Shown here: in pieces, positions 1 through 10,800 of the stretch | Position numbering within the stretch: the first letter of the stretch is position 1 | How the letters are laid out: every line of letters begins with the position of its first letter | From: Symsagittifera roscoffensis | Lineage: Eukaryota > Xenacoelomorpha > Acoela > Convolutidae | DNA length: 64,000 nucleotides | Assembly (NCBI RefSeq): GCF_963678635.1 | Contig: NC_087065.1 | Location: 62,212,754-62,276,753, forward strand | Direction: 5' to 3' | Translations under genes and position numbers: made by a program | Notes under the pieces: generated by a model | Databases searched by the model: none | Told to the model about the DNA's origin: nothing | Seen by the model: only the letters and a program-made list of their open reading frames with translations

Positions 1-417
1 AGGGGTCTCGGGAGGAGAACTCAGACTGTATTTTATAAATTTGTAGCTTCCTGGAGATGTCCTGAATTGAATTCAATTAACATCTAATTTCGTTTTTAGA
101 TTATGAGAAGCTAGGAGTTAAGAGAAAGGGGGGTTGACCCATGTTCGATGGAGATTATCATTTTTATCTACTGAACAAAAACAATAGGAATATAATAAAG
201 TAGTAGCCCTGTTTTTAGTAGTGACCTCGTGGTCTGGGGATACTGAGACCCAGCCATGAGCTCACTATTGTTGCATTTAATTCAGTCAATTCGATGTAGA
301 GAAAGGCATGTAGAGCTGTGTTTAGACGCTAGCCAGTCGTTTTAGAACCTAGCTTTATTTTCCAATCGATATGTACTTCCGGGCGAATGTTTCAAAACAG
401 GCACAAACATCAAACAT
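1..417 (+). repeat. End of a foldback (long inverted repeat) element, copy 1
   Basis: This stretch is similar, in the same orientation, to about 63545-64000 at the other end of the window. Shared landmarks are the blocks around GAAGCTAGGAG, CTACTGAACAAAAACAATAG, CCAGCCATGAGCTCAC and TGTACTTCCGGGCG. Because 63545-64000 is one arm of a long inverted repeat, the window probably starts inside the arm of another copy of the same family. It ends just before the target-site duplication of the next element. No coding sequence is seen here. Confidence 0.7.
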
Positions 418-432
418 AACAAATCCACTTAA
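418..432. repeat. Left target-site duplication of non-LTR element 1
   Basis: The 15-mer AACAAATCCACTTAA occurs here and again at 4483-4497, exactly flanking the coding block of a - strand retrotransposon. The bases just outside differ, so 15 bp is the maximal match. Confidence 0.8.
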
Positions 433-575
433 AAAAACAAAATTACAAAAGGGGCCCTTCGGTTTAGTTACAGTAAGTGCACAAGCTGGATAGGGCCATA
501 CCAGCGATATAAAAATGCATATATATCAGCAATGAAATCATAAATCAGCATTAAATGCATCGTCGTAATGTTAAT

Positions 576-1573
576 TTATCTTAGCCCTCCTTCCTCTACA
601 ATAGCGCTTATGGAGTTGTCGATAAATTGAACTTTGCGTAGTGATCTGCACTCCCTTATACAAAGTATAGAGCTCCTCAGGAGCGCGAAGCTTATTTTAG
701 TTCTTATGTAGTTTATAGATTCTGGATAGCTTTCTTGTCTTTTTTCACTTAGTTTTTCGGCCAATCGCTGCATCGTCCGCGTGGCTGTTGGAACAGCGCC
801 ACCGGTGCATCCCAAAATTAGCGGGCAGAAGCTACTCTGCTCTACGTTTAAAATTCTTTGCTGATATTTGGAGTTCTCCAGTGTTTCGTGGTATTTGTAT
901 GCATCCTTATGCAGTTTTCGCGATGTTTTGGCATGGGGGTTGAAAATTTTCACATCAAAGAAAACGCGGCTGAATCGTGAACCCCAGCGTCCGTTTGCCT
1001 TAATGTCAAGTCGTGCCTCATCTTCAGTTGTAGTTGAATTGTTGACAAAGCTTTCGCCTTGCAACGGCTGAAGTTTCGGCTCAATCTCGACGTCATGGCA
1101 AACCTCGTTCATGAGGTTGGCGAATGTGTCTCTAATTTCATTGTGTCTTATGTGTGTGTAACCAGCCTCTGCACAGTGAAGCGCATGTGTCAAGTTAAAA
1201 TCAGCACCACATGCACATGTGAGTGGGGTTTTGGCTGGTTCCCATCCGTATCTTTGTAAATACCATCTCTGAACTCTGATTTATTCAGGTTGAAGTTGTA
1301 TCTGCTCAGTGGTAGAGCATTGAGCCAGTTAGAGGCTCCCTTTTCAGAGGCCAGGTCGATTGCGTATTTATCTGTTTCATTTAAGGAGTTAATGAGGTTT
1401 GTTTTTTTTCGATTTGTTCTATCAGTTTTCAGTTTTTTGATTTTCGTACATATTTTTTCTTGCTGTGTTACTGCTGTAATAGGATCTTGAGATTCCAGTA
1501 CTAGTGATGTTTCCTTAGACCATTCAAGGTAGCTTTCATGATCTGATGGCAGCTTGATGTTAAGTCCGCCCAT
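576..1573 (-). pseudogene. C-terminal CCHC knuckle and restriction-like endonuclease of element 1, frameshifted
   Basis: Two - strand frames (1573-1190 and 1193-576) are pieces of one region. Across the junction the third reading matches a zinc knuckle: CACG, then HALHC, followed by RHNEIRD, with GYTHI between. About 45 residues later come ARLDIKANG and VFFDVKIFNP, the D...DVK signature of a PD-(D/E)XK nuclease. Loss of about one base near 1255-1265 breaks the frame between SEFRDGIY and RYGWEPAKTP. The last ORF ends at 576, and about 140 bp of non-coding 3' end follow. The nuclease would nick target DNA in the RLE type of retrotransposition. It is not functional in this copy. Confidence 0.7.
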
Positions 1574-1641
1574 TTTAAGGGGTAAGGAAGATATCTCACG
1601 GAAAAGGGGGGGTTGAAAGTGTCTTTACCGACTAGGTTAGG

Positions 1642-2748
1642 TTATAATTGTTCTTTGATAATACTTTCACATATTTCTAAGTTTTCCATAGTGTTAGGCG
1701 TTGTCCTGGCAAGAAATGAAAACTTTTCTTGAACTCCTTTAGTATAGCAGGCATAAACGTTTTGAGGGGAGGTTTTAGCGATTTTCGTTAGTTTTTTCAA
1801 AATTTTGGTTTGCTCATTCTGTTGAAATTCCAGGATTTTTTTACATTCAGATTCTGTTCCTATAACTGAACCAAGCACTCGGGCTCCTGCCTTTATAGTG
1901 ATTCCTGTATTTGCGAAGATTTTCTGAGCTTCACCGATTTTTTCATCCTTGACAATGAGTTGGCATTTGGATGCTTTCACGTGGTACCCGAAAAACTTAC
2001 CCAGTGATACTATTTTATCGAGGACGGTTCGTAGATTGCTTAATTTACCGACTGCGTTTCCGTCGTCTGCGTACCATTTCTGGGTTACATCGTCTACTGA
2101 TAAAAGTTTCATGAGGGGTATTATGGCTAGACCGTACATGGCCATTGCTAGTGGATCCCCCTGGGTTGTCCCTTCTTGAGAGTAGATTGTTTTTTTGTTA
2201 ACGAATAGTTTAGATGGATTGGAGTAGGAGTTCTTAATCGCTGTTAAAAGGGAAGGGCAGGTATTTTCGATGTTTTTTAATGCCAGCTTTCGGTTCAGCG
2301 AGTTGAAAGCGTTTTCGGCATCTATCAGTAGAACAGCATCGGCGGAAGTTTTGCTGTATTGATCTCCTAGCGTGTGGATCGCATATTCAATGCCACATTT
2401 TTTTCCTAGGCAGAGTTGGTAGTTTGAACCGAGCGACATTTAGTTCTTGTTCGCCCTATTATCCTACGCATAACTTCTCCTATGACTATGGGTCTTACCC
2501 CTGGATTCTTATCTAATGGTATTAATCTGGATGCGTTATATGGTTCCATTAGTTCTGGGTTTAGCTCTTCTGTGGCCAATTTTTTTGGCAATTTTAGCAA
2601 TTGTTTTTGAAATTTCAACTGATTGTTGCCCGAAGTGTGTTAGAATACGCCTCCATTCATTTGCATCGAGGCCAGATGGTCCATGCAATCCGTGCGTTCT
2701 CATGGCTGCCTTCTTGATATGTTGACCGTTTATCTGATCAAATATCAA
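1642..2748 (-). pseudogene. Reverse transcriptase of non-LTR element 1, broken
   Basis: Three overlapping - strand frames (2748-2536, 2618-2406, 2439-1642) together carry RT motifs in the right order. They are HGPSGLDANEWRR, then SRLIPLDKNPGVRPIVIGEVMRRIIGR, then LLIDAENAFNSLNR (motif A with its Asp), GTTQGDPLAMAMYGLA (motif B) and WYADDG (motif C, catalytic Asp pair). The frame changes near 2440 and near 2600 show at least two indels, and an in-frame stop lies upstream near 2884. The 1642-2439 part alone keeps the palm catalytic residues. Confidence 0.8.
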
Positions 2749-2949
2749 TGGATGGAAAAGAATTGTTTCGTTTGAGACTGGTGTAATATAGTTCTCATCA
2801 ATTGGTTTAGATGGTGGGTGTTTCTCTATGAGAGTCTGTTCTACTGTCTTACCTTTGACAATCTCGTCGAGCGAAAGAACGCCTTAAGATGTGTCTGTTA
2901 GTTTTGCAATTGCGCATGATATTTTTCCAGTACTCATTAGTTTGTTGAA

Positions 2950-3633
2950 CTATTGTACTTCAGTTTCAGTTTTTCTTCTACTTCCTTTCAACACGCGCAT
3001 TTGCAGCGCCTTTCCTTCTTTATTTAGTCCATCCAGGTCTCCGTCTTGCCATTGCTTAAGTCGCCTTGCTATTGTTTTGGATAAAGATCCATCAATTTTG
3101 GACTTTGTTTTGCACAGTAATAAGTGTGGAAAAATCATTGCTGCGTGCATTGCGAAGGTATTTTCGGTGTTTTCTATTAGGCTGTTCAAAGTTCTATTGA
3201 GGGTTTCAATGAAGTTATAACTAACTTTATTTTTTGACAAGATCATAAAGACCGGTTTCCAGTGGACCACTTCGGTGTATAATTTCCTGGTAGTTTCTAT
3301 GTGTTCTGGACAGGGGTTTGACCATGGGTCTTGTATTGCTCTAGGTTCTATAGTGGAAGACTCTCCTGTGTTTTGTGAGTGTGGGGCAGTGGAAGCGTGA
3401 GGGTGCATTTGGGGGAGCGTGGTTGTAGCTAGGGTTGGGGGATTGCATTCATGCTTGTCGTTAGCTGAATGAAATTGGGAGGTGCAGCGATGACAACTGA
3501 GATCGTCATAGTGATCACTGCTGCGGGCTAGGCCGCTGCATTTTACATGCATGTAGCCCGGGCATGTGAAGCACCAAACACCTCCGCCTCGCAGGCTGCT
3601 TTTATAAATAAGGCAGTGTGTTTGAGTAGCCAT
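2950..3633 (-). CDS. N-terminal part of element 1 ORF2: PHD-like finger and conserved linker
   Basis: ATG at 3633 gives 227 aa. The N-terminus has a Cys/His cluster of PHD type (WCFTC, then MHVKCSGL, then LSCHRC). A Pro/Ser/Thr-rich stretch follows, then a domain (VHWKPVFMIL...FAMHAAMIFPHLLLCK...RRLKQWQDGDLDGL) that in related retroelements sits directly before the RT. It lies in frame with, and 21 bp after, the SGNH-like ORF. The frame is interrupted near 2950-2880 by a stop before the RT block, so only this N-terminal piece is open. Confidence 0.65.
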   Translation of the reverse strand: MATQTHCLIYKSSLRGGGVWCFTCPGYMHVKCSGLARSSDHYDDLSCHRCTSQFHSANDKHECNPPTLATTTLPQMHPHASTAPHSQNTGESSTIEPRAIQDPWSNPCPEHIETTRKLYTEVVHWKPVFMILSKNKVSYNFIETLNRTLNSLIENTENTFAMHAAMIFPHLLLCKTKSKIDGSLSKTIARRLKQWQDGDLDGLNKEGKALQMRVLKGSRRKTETEVQ

Positions 3634-3657
3634 TTTAGGAAGGACGGCGATGTCAAG

Positions 3658-4194
3658 TTAGCGAGAGAAATTATAGATTAAATTTGCAAGAAAATTTGTA
3701 AAGAAATTATAACCGTAGAACGAGAAATGGATGCCATCACGGCAGAACATTTGAAGGGTTAGATTTAGGTTGAGGTTAGGCGAAACAATAAGTGTATGGG
3801 GGTGTACAAATCTATTTATCAAATTAAACAGCACATGATTATAAATATAAATTTTGCGGTTTACTTCGGAATTATTACAGTTCTGAATTGTTTTGGGGAT
3901 GATCAGTGTCTTGGGCTGAAACTTATTAGTGACGATGTTAATCAAGTTTTTCCACTGCTGTTCTAATTCTTGTGGATGCAGCCTGTTGTCATTGTATCCA
4001 GCAACTATTGTTACTGTATTTAGGCGCTTTGGTCTGTATTGTAAAACTGTTTCAAAGAGATCATGAAGCGTTGCGCCGCGGTAGGAGTGAATTGTTGATT
4101 TTACTAGAGCTGGTTTGATATATTTGGTCCTTGAAGTCCCGATAGCTAGTTTCTGTGAGAACTCAGGGATGCGTCTTGCCTGGAATCGGGGCAT
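3658..4194 (-). CDS. SGNH-hydrolase-like ORF1 of element 1
   Basis: About 178 aa from the ATG at 4194; a TTG one codon upstream is not preferred. Three blocks resemble the SGNH (GDSL) esterase fold: IGTSR near residue 19 (block I, with a Ser), VAGYND near residue 65 (block III Gly-x-Asn), and CRDGIHFSFYG near residue 152 (block V Asp-x-x-His). Esterase-like domains are known in the first ORF of some CR1-type non-LTR elements, where their role is unclear. This reading frame is intact, unlike its downstream partner. Confidence 0.6.
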   Translation of the reverse strand: MPRFQARRIPEFSQKLAIGTSRTKYIKPALVKSTIHSYRGATLHDLFETVLQYRPKRLNTVTIVAGYNDNRLHPQELEQQWKNLINIVTNKFQPKTLIIPKTIQNCNNSEVNRKIYIYNHVLFNLINRFVHPHTLIVSPNLNLNLTLQMFCRDGIHFSFYGYNFFTNFLANLIYNFSR

Positions 4195-4482
4195 CAACCT
4201 GAAACACAGACAACTGTGCCGAGAAAGGAAGCTCTTTGGGGTGATTTATGAATACTTTCACTTAGGGTTTAAAATTGCTGAGGCAAAGGCGATGAATAAA
4301 AAAAGGAGTGGTACAACCTGACGTCGATTTGGAGGTCGATTCACCAGCTCACTTCTTCTTGCGTCTAGTTACGCCAGGGAAACTTCACTCGCCTACGGCT
4401 GGGACGGCGAGATTTGGTAAGATAACCAGAAGAGGAAAGCCCAACGCGCATATGATATGAAAACACACAAGCGGTAAATTTG

Positions 4483-4497
4483 AACAAATCCACTTAA
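4483..4497. repeat. Right target-site duplication of non-LTR element 1
   Basis: Second copy of AACAAATCCACTTAA (see 418-432). Confidence 0.8.
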
Positions 4498-4832
4498 TAA
4501 GTTTATCACAACAATTAGGCTAAAATGATCATGGATCAAAAAAGTATCCTTCATAAAAATCATCGATCATGAAAATATCCGTTCTCTTAGCCATCTCACC
4601 ACACTGCCCCCCCCCCCCTCCCCGGAATAAGAAAAACGGAATGCGTGCGAAGAAAAAGGTTTTAAAAAATAAAAACTGGTCGGGACGTTCTGCTACTTGC
4701 ATAGCAATCGACTCCTCTTGTTTTTTTTTTGTTTTTTTTTAAATATCGGAATCAAGTTGAAAGCTTCTTTAATTTATATTTTCAGATGAAAACTATGAAT
4801 GTTTTTGGTGTTGGCTAACTACATTTAGCAAA
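4498..4832 (+). promoter_or_regulatory. Upstream region / 5' UTR of the myosin V gene
   Basis: This 335-bp stretch separates the retrotransposon from the start codon. It has a 12-C run (4607-4618) and two T-rich runs near 4720-4740. A good 3' splice site (TATATTTTCAG ending at 4785) suggests that the 5' UTR may be spliced. Just after it lies a short upstream ORF (ATGAAAACT... ending in TAA) before the real ATG. I see no clear TATA box. The transcription start cannot be placed. Confidence 0.35.
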
Positions 4833-4859
4833 ATGAGCGTGGAAGAGCTTTACGTCAAG
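4833..4859 (+). CDS. MYO5: Myosin V exon 1
   Basis: Nine codons, MSVEELYVK, from an ATG with A at -3 (GCAAAATGA). The donor is AAG|GTATGG. It corresponds to the short SELYTK-like N-terminus of other class V myosins. Confidence 0.8.
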
Positions 4860-7800
4860 GTATGGCGCCAAAAAATGTTCGTATTTAGTTTCTGACCTCA
4901 GTAAGAACCATACAACGACAATATAAATTGTTTTTAGGATGTACAGGTGTGGGTGAAGGATGCCGAGACAGTCTGGAAGCCAGCAGTTATTCGGACTAGT
5001 CTAAATGAAGGAAAATTGGTTGTTAGCACATTAGATAAAAATAACGAAATCACATTTGACCTTTCTCAGAAGGATGTAGAGTTACCACCATTGCGCAACC
5101 CTGAAATTCTAATTGGCCAGAACGACTTAACATCTCTCAGCTACCTTCACGAACCGGCAGTATTGCATAATTTGAAAGTCAGATTCACTGATAATTACCA
5201 GATCTACACATACTGTGGTAAATATTGACGAAATAAGTTTTACTGTTCTAAAATTTATGAGGAAAACGAATGCGGTTGCTATCGGATCGTATTCATAGCG
5301 CCGAAAATTAAAAACCTGTAACATTCGTCTACTGTAGTCACACATGAGGCTTAAGAAAAATAGGCCCTATAACCATTGGCTCAAGAGTCAGGGACACTAT
5401 CTTTTGTGTTTTTGTACCTCAAATCAGTCGGAGCCAATTCGGTTCGCTTGTGACATGAGACTACGACCCGTTACAGCTTAAAGGCTACTACTAAAATATC
5501 CCCCCACTCTAGAATTAGAAACGTCCCCATACATAGGTCTCTAGATACCCAAAATACATGAACGCCATTAAAAACCGGGTCGGAACAATCCGTTAAGTTA
5601 CTTTTTATTAGACAGTGGAACTTTGATCCATTTCAGATGGATCAACCTAAAACTCGCCTCACCTCAACATAACAATCATAAAACACACTCTAGAAATTTA
5701 AATTAGTACTCACATTGTAGCACGCTCAAGAACCAGGAAGTAAATAAGTCGGTAAGCAACTCAAGAATCAATAAAGTAACTAAAATGAGTTTAATGTTAG
5801 TCAGTTTCAATAACAAGAACAAGTTTTTACTCTAGACTGTAAGTTCTCGTGAACCATTGGGACACTCTAGCTGTCCACCTTTCCACCGAAGGTTCACTCT
5901 GGTCCAGTTAATAATAGTACTCCAATCACAACAATCCAGTTCGTGGGAATGCGCTCGTCTCTGTTTCAGATGGGACAGCTCTACTCTCGATTATTATTGC
6001 TACTGAAATTGCGAATAGCAATTTCCCACTGATTTTTCTAGCAACTTTCCCGCGATTGTCACTCGATCGTTCTGACTTCTCTTTTCTGATTTTCAGTTAT
6101 CGCGAGAAAATCGTGCATGACAGGTTCCATTCGAAATTTTGAAAAATTAAATTTCACTCCAAAATCAAGTGTTTTTTGCTTCTCTCAAGGTCAAACTTCC
6201 GAATATGACCGACTGGCACATACTCCCCGGACTCGAGATCGATGTCCTCATCGCGTGCTGTCTTCTGCCAGTGAGTCCCAGAAAACCGAGTGTTACTCAA
6301 GATACAGTGCCAGCGGTCATTTACAGAAGTTTGCAGCAGACTTAAGCTTATCTACACCCCAAAATTCACAGCCATGTAAAATTTTCACACTATCGCTAAA
6401 CAGCAATCAAAATCTGCACACACCTGCACCTTTGAATTCTTGCTTTCCAAGCCAATAATTTAAAATTTCTTTTGTCCTACTCAATCAGGAAATTGTCATG
6501 CAGCATTTTGATTTATATAATAAATATAGTATATTAATAACAATATTTGCTTTGTTAAAACTTCTTTTTCGTGAATCCAAGTTTCACCCGGATCCACGCT
6601 CAAGCCCCCCTGTTCCCTCTCAAGACTCAAGATCCATTCGAGCCACCTGCTCATCTCGCACTCTTCGCCTTGGAGGTACTGCACCCTGAAGTACTAGATA
6701 CGGCAAACTGTCTCAACAGTTCCTCTTCATCATCGGAGCTAATCACAATCTCCTCCCAAGCCTTCAGCTGCTCGTAGGATCGCATCCATTCTCTTTGCTC
6801 TTGCAACCTCTTTGCTTGGTTGGGTAGTGCCTTCACCCTAGATTCCCGGTTCAAACAAAAGGAGTTGTGCAGGCTCAAGCTCACGTGTTTCGCCAGGTCC
6901 TCCTCTAGTATCGATTCCCTCGCCTTGGTATTGTCTCTAGACATTTTACCCACTCTCTTCCATCCTGTCGTGATTGCATTAGGATGGGTTAACAGGGGTC
7001 TCTTGAAAGCTTCCGGCCCAATCTCGGCCTGGAACTGTCGATACTCTTTTCGATGTTTTCTCATGTGATCTTTCGTTGTCATGTACAACCAGGACGTCAG
7101 CGTCGCCCGAAACCATGGGAAGTACCTCAAACGGCTCCAGACATGTCTGACTTCCGTTGGTATGGCGAATACCTTGCACGCAGTCTCAAACAACTCGAGT
7201 CTCCTACTGTAGTCTATCGCGTATATTGACTCAGCCGTTGGCGTCCCCGCTTCCCGATACTTCGTTAGATTCTCTTCTATCCATCTCAGAGCCAACATCG
7301 TACTCACTACCAAGATCGTCACCTTCTGTCGGTGATCCGGTAGTCCGATCGACCGGATTTCTTCCATATCCCACACCAGGCAAAGGTTCTTGTGATCTGG
7401 ATACCACACCGTTTGCGCTAAACAGTGGCATGGGCATTCTCCATGGGTGATTTCAATGCTCCTGAGGTTACGCTCCCCCGAGGCTTCCAAGAGAGGCTCA
7501 AGCTCCATCATTTTCTCATGCATCGTGTCGTTATCTTCCAGGTTTGGAGCACTTCCCACAGGTTTTCCGATCACGTTTTGTCTCTCGTGATCGCTTGTGT
7601 TCTCTCTCTCCAACTTCAAAAGTTCTTCTCCCCAGATTTCACTCAAGTCATCTCTCAATTCTTTTGGTACTGTCCCTCTGATTTTTCTCAACAACTTGTG
7701 CGAGTGATGCGATATCCGAGCCAACCTCACGCACTTGGGCACTGAGAAGGCCTTGTCCACCAGTACTCTCTGGCTGGATGCTTCCACCATCACCATGTGC

Positions 7801-10800
7801 AGTGGGTAGTGACTTCCGCACAAGTTGGCCATCATTGACCCTATCAGCGATTTCGCGTTCAATGGCAAGCCATAAGCTTCGCTCATGGGAAATCCCATTT
7901 CCGCCTCGAGACCAACCTTCCAGCTCCGGATGTGTTTTTGAGTCACCTGCAACACCCCGGGCCATGATTCTACGCTCAACGCCGTCACTAAATGATGTTC
8001 AGATTCTAGTCTTTCCAGTGACTGCAGACTACACATTCTCGAGAAGAATCCGAGAGCTGTCGCTATATTCACCGTGGTTCTCGCGTAACACTCCGCTACT
8101 ATTTGCACTTCACTTTTCTCCCTTTCTGTTATGTCTTCGAACCAAGTGACCAGGTCTTCTTTTTGAAATGACAGTATTCTAACGCATGACCGTCCATCGC
8201 AGGTGTGCTCTCCGTTTCCACACGTCGAATCCAGACAGCTACCCGGCTCCAATTTCTTTGCTGACCCGGGATTACTAGTCTTTCGCCTGGCTCTTGCATC
8301 TGAGGTGAAATTAGCTTATGCAGCACACTCAACTTTGCCAGATCTTCATCTTCCGTTGGTGCTAACCTCACTCGCTCGGTGGTTTCCTCGATCAGACTCG
8401 CGTGGGGATGTGGACACCAGGAGGGTCTTAATAGCTTCCACACCACTCCCAAGTTCGTGGTTAACAAGCCATTTCCATCGCCCATGTTCACTTCAACTCT
8501 CTTGTTTGAACGCGTTATGCTCACCACCTCTGGTGTTTTCTCAAGAATCAGGCCCAGGCTCGGCCCCTCTTTTTCCACCGCGTCTATTTTCATTATTCTT
8601 TCTGTCCAAAACTTCAGTAGCTCCGCTACCTCATGGTTCCTGTGGGCGCCTCCAGCTTCCGAGTCTAAGAAGGGGTTGTAGGCCATTCCCATCACTCCAG
8701 ACACATATTGGTATTCCCCGTTCTCGCTGAGCCTCGAGTACTGCTCTGACGAGGCCAGGTTACGGTGAACATCATGTTTTTCTTCGAACTTCTTATTATA
8801 AAACCTCCGCACCTCGTCTAGCTTCCTATGGTTCTCTAGGGATAGTCTGGAACCCTCTTCCTTTTCTATTCCTGTGCTCTGATACACGTTCAAGATGACC
8901 GTTGAGACTCTTTTTTCCATGGTTTTGCTTACGCTTGCTCTCTGTTGGCATGCCAGGATGGTGCTATCAGACATCATCGACATTATCCATCTCAAGAAAC
9001 ACGTGGCGTCCTTTCTTCTAGCTAGGCTCAAGCCTGAATTATCCCTGGCTACGTGTTGCATCAGTGCCTGATACACATCTAGCTTCTTGCTTCCCAACTT
9101 CAGCCTGTCATACGAGGTCAGCGTTTCCAACTCTATCCCCACCAGACTCCAGGTGAACATTAATTGTCCTGCAGTTCTAACGAAGGGATTCGCCATTAAT
9201 GGTGGTGCTGATGAGGGTGTCCTCATTGCTTCTTCAAAATGATCCTTCAACAAACTCTGCCAGGACCTCTTCAGATGAGTTGCCATTTCTATTTTATTAA
9301 CCTCGGCCTTTTGCTGGGTGGCCCAATTGCGTCGCTTGCGAGCTACTCCACTGTCCAACTTCTTCCAGCAGTCCTCCATTTCTTTCAATGTTTCAAGGGC
9401 CACCCACCACGCCCGGGAGGTGTTCCTCGTCTTGTTCCTCTCCAATGGATCACTTGTCACTCGCTTGCCCGTGGCCTGGTGTGCCTTCGAGATCCATTCT
9501 TTGCCGACATCTACTTCCCATGTCTGTCCGTTCGTTGAACCTCTCTTCACGTTTATCTTCTGAGGCTTGAAGTCTTCCTCCGATGTCGAACTGGTGGAAA
9601 CCTCTATTTCCCTCTCTACTTCAAGTGGTCTTCTGAGCTCCGAGCTGCTCTTGTATGCCGCCGTCTTGCATCGAGCCAAAATCATGGGCGCCGTCTCTCT
9701 CAAGTTTCCTTCCGAAACAGCATCCACTGAAGGACTACCCAATCCTTCCACTTCTCTCTTCCTCTTGCGAGTCTTCACATCTCTACTTGAGGGTGTTGTG
9801 GCTACCATCACTGATTCGACCTCTCCATCCACTCCTTCCAACTCTTGCCTCCCCCCTGCTCGAGCCTTAAGGATATTAGTACTTTTAATCATATTACTAG
9901 TCCCAACCTTATCCCTTTTTATATCATCAACCATTTTATCTACAGTTTTTTGTCTCCGAGTAGAGCTGTCCTCACATTTTTCTTCTCTAGTCTTCGATCG
10001 TGAATTCCTCAGCTCTACCAGCTTGCTCAGTAGCTCTTTTCTCGCCTTCTCATCCAGGCCCGTTCCTATCAGAAGCGGTTCTCCAAATCTTACGACTGTG
10101 TCCCACAGTTCCTCCTTGAATTTGTCCAGCGTCGTCTCGCTGCCCACTTCTTGATTGAATTCTTCCAAGAACTCCTGCCAAGCATCGTCCTTCAGGGATC
10201 CCAGGAATATGTCCCTGTTCCCTTCGAAAGTGTTCCTTTCCCTTTCCTCCGAGCTCAAGAGTATCATCCCCATATTGAAGGTTTCACTTGCCAATGGCAA
10301 TTCCAGATTCTTCCGGGGGGACGGATTCAGGGGTGGGGTGGCCGTATCTGCCCAATTCTCCTCGCTCAAGTCTTTCAACAGCTCTTGAGGGGTGAGCTCC
10401 TCCCCTGATGGCCCTGGTTCAGGCGTATTCCCCACTTCCATGTCTTCACCGGCTTCACTTAGAGTTTCATCCATACTCTCTTCTTCTGACTCATGTCTCA
10501 TTCTCTCGAGAATTTTCTTAAATCGGTCCTCGACGGGTCCACTCCTCTTGTCTCCAGGCGTGTCCACTGACAGTGGTGATGGTGTCGTAGGATCCAGCTT
10601 TTTGTATTCCGTCAGTGCTACATGCAGTTGACCTGCTGCATCTAGTTCTGTTCCCTCCTGTCTTATTTCCACCTGTTCCAAGCCATAGGGTGCCTTATAT
10701 TTTCTCATGGCAAATTTCATGTCGTCCACCAATGCGACGTGCCCCTCCATCACGATCATCCTGCCATCATCCCATATGGGTAACATGTTCTCAAGTCCCT

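Larger units (their letters stand above)
433..4482 (-). mobile_element. Decayed non-LTR retrotransposon 1 (SGNH ORF + PHD-RT-nuclease ORF)
   Basis: The limits are set by the 15-bp target-site duplication, giving about 4.05 kb. On the - strand the order is: a 5' leader of about 285 bp (4482-4195), a small SGNH-hydrolase-like ORF, then 21 bp later a long second ORF with a Cys/His finger, an RT domain, and a CCHC knuckle followed by a PD-(D/E)XK-like nuclease motif. The 3' end (575-433) has no poly(A); it ends in a T-rich stretch on the element strand. An RT followed by a zinc knuckle and a restriction-like nuclease is the layout of RLE-type non-LTR elements (R2/R4/NeSL-like). The RT block with GTTQGDPLAMAMY is a type I have met widely in invertebrate genomes, but I cannot name its clade. 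ORF2 carries several frameshifts and at least one stop, so the copy is dead. Confidence 0.8.
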
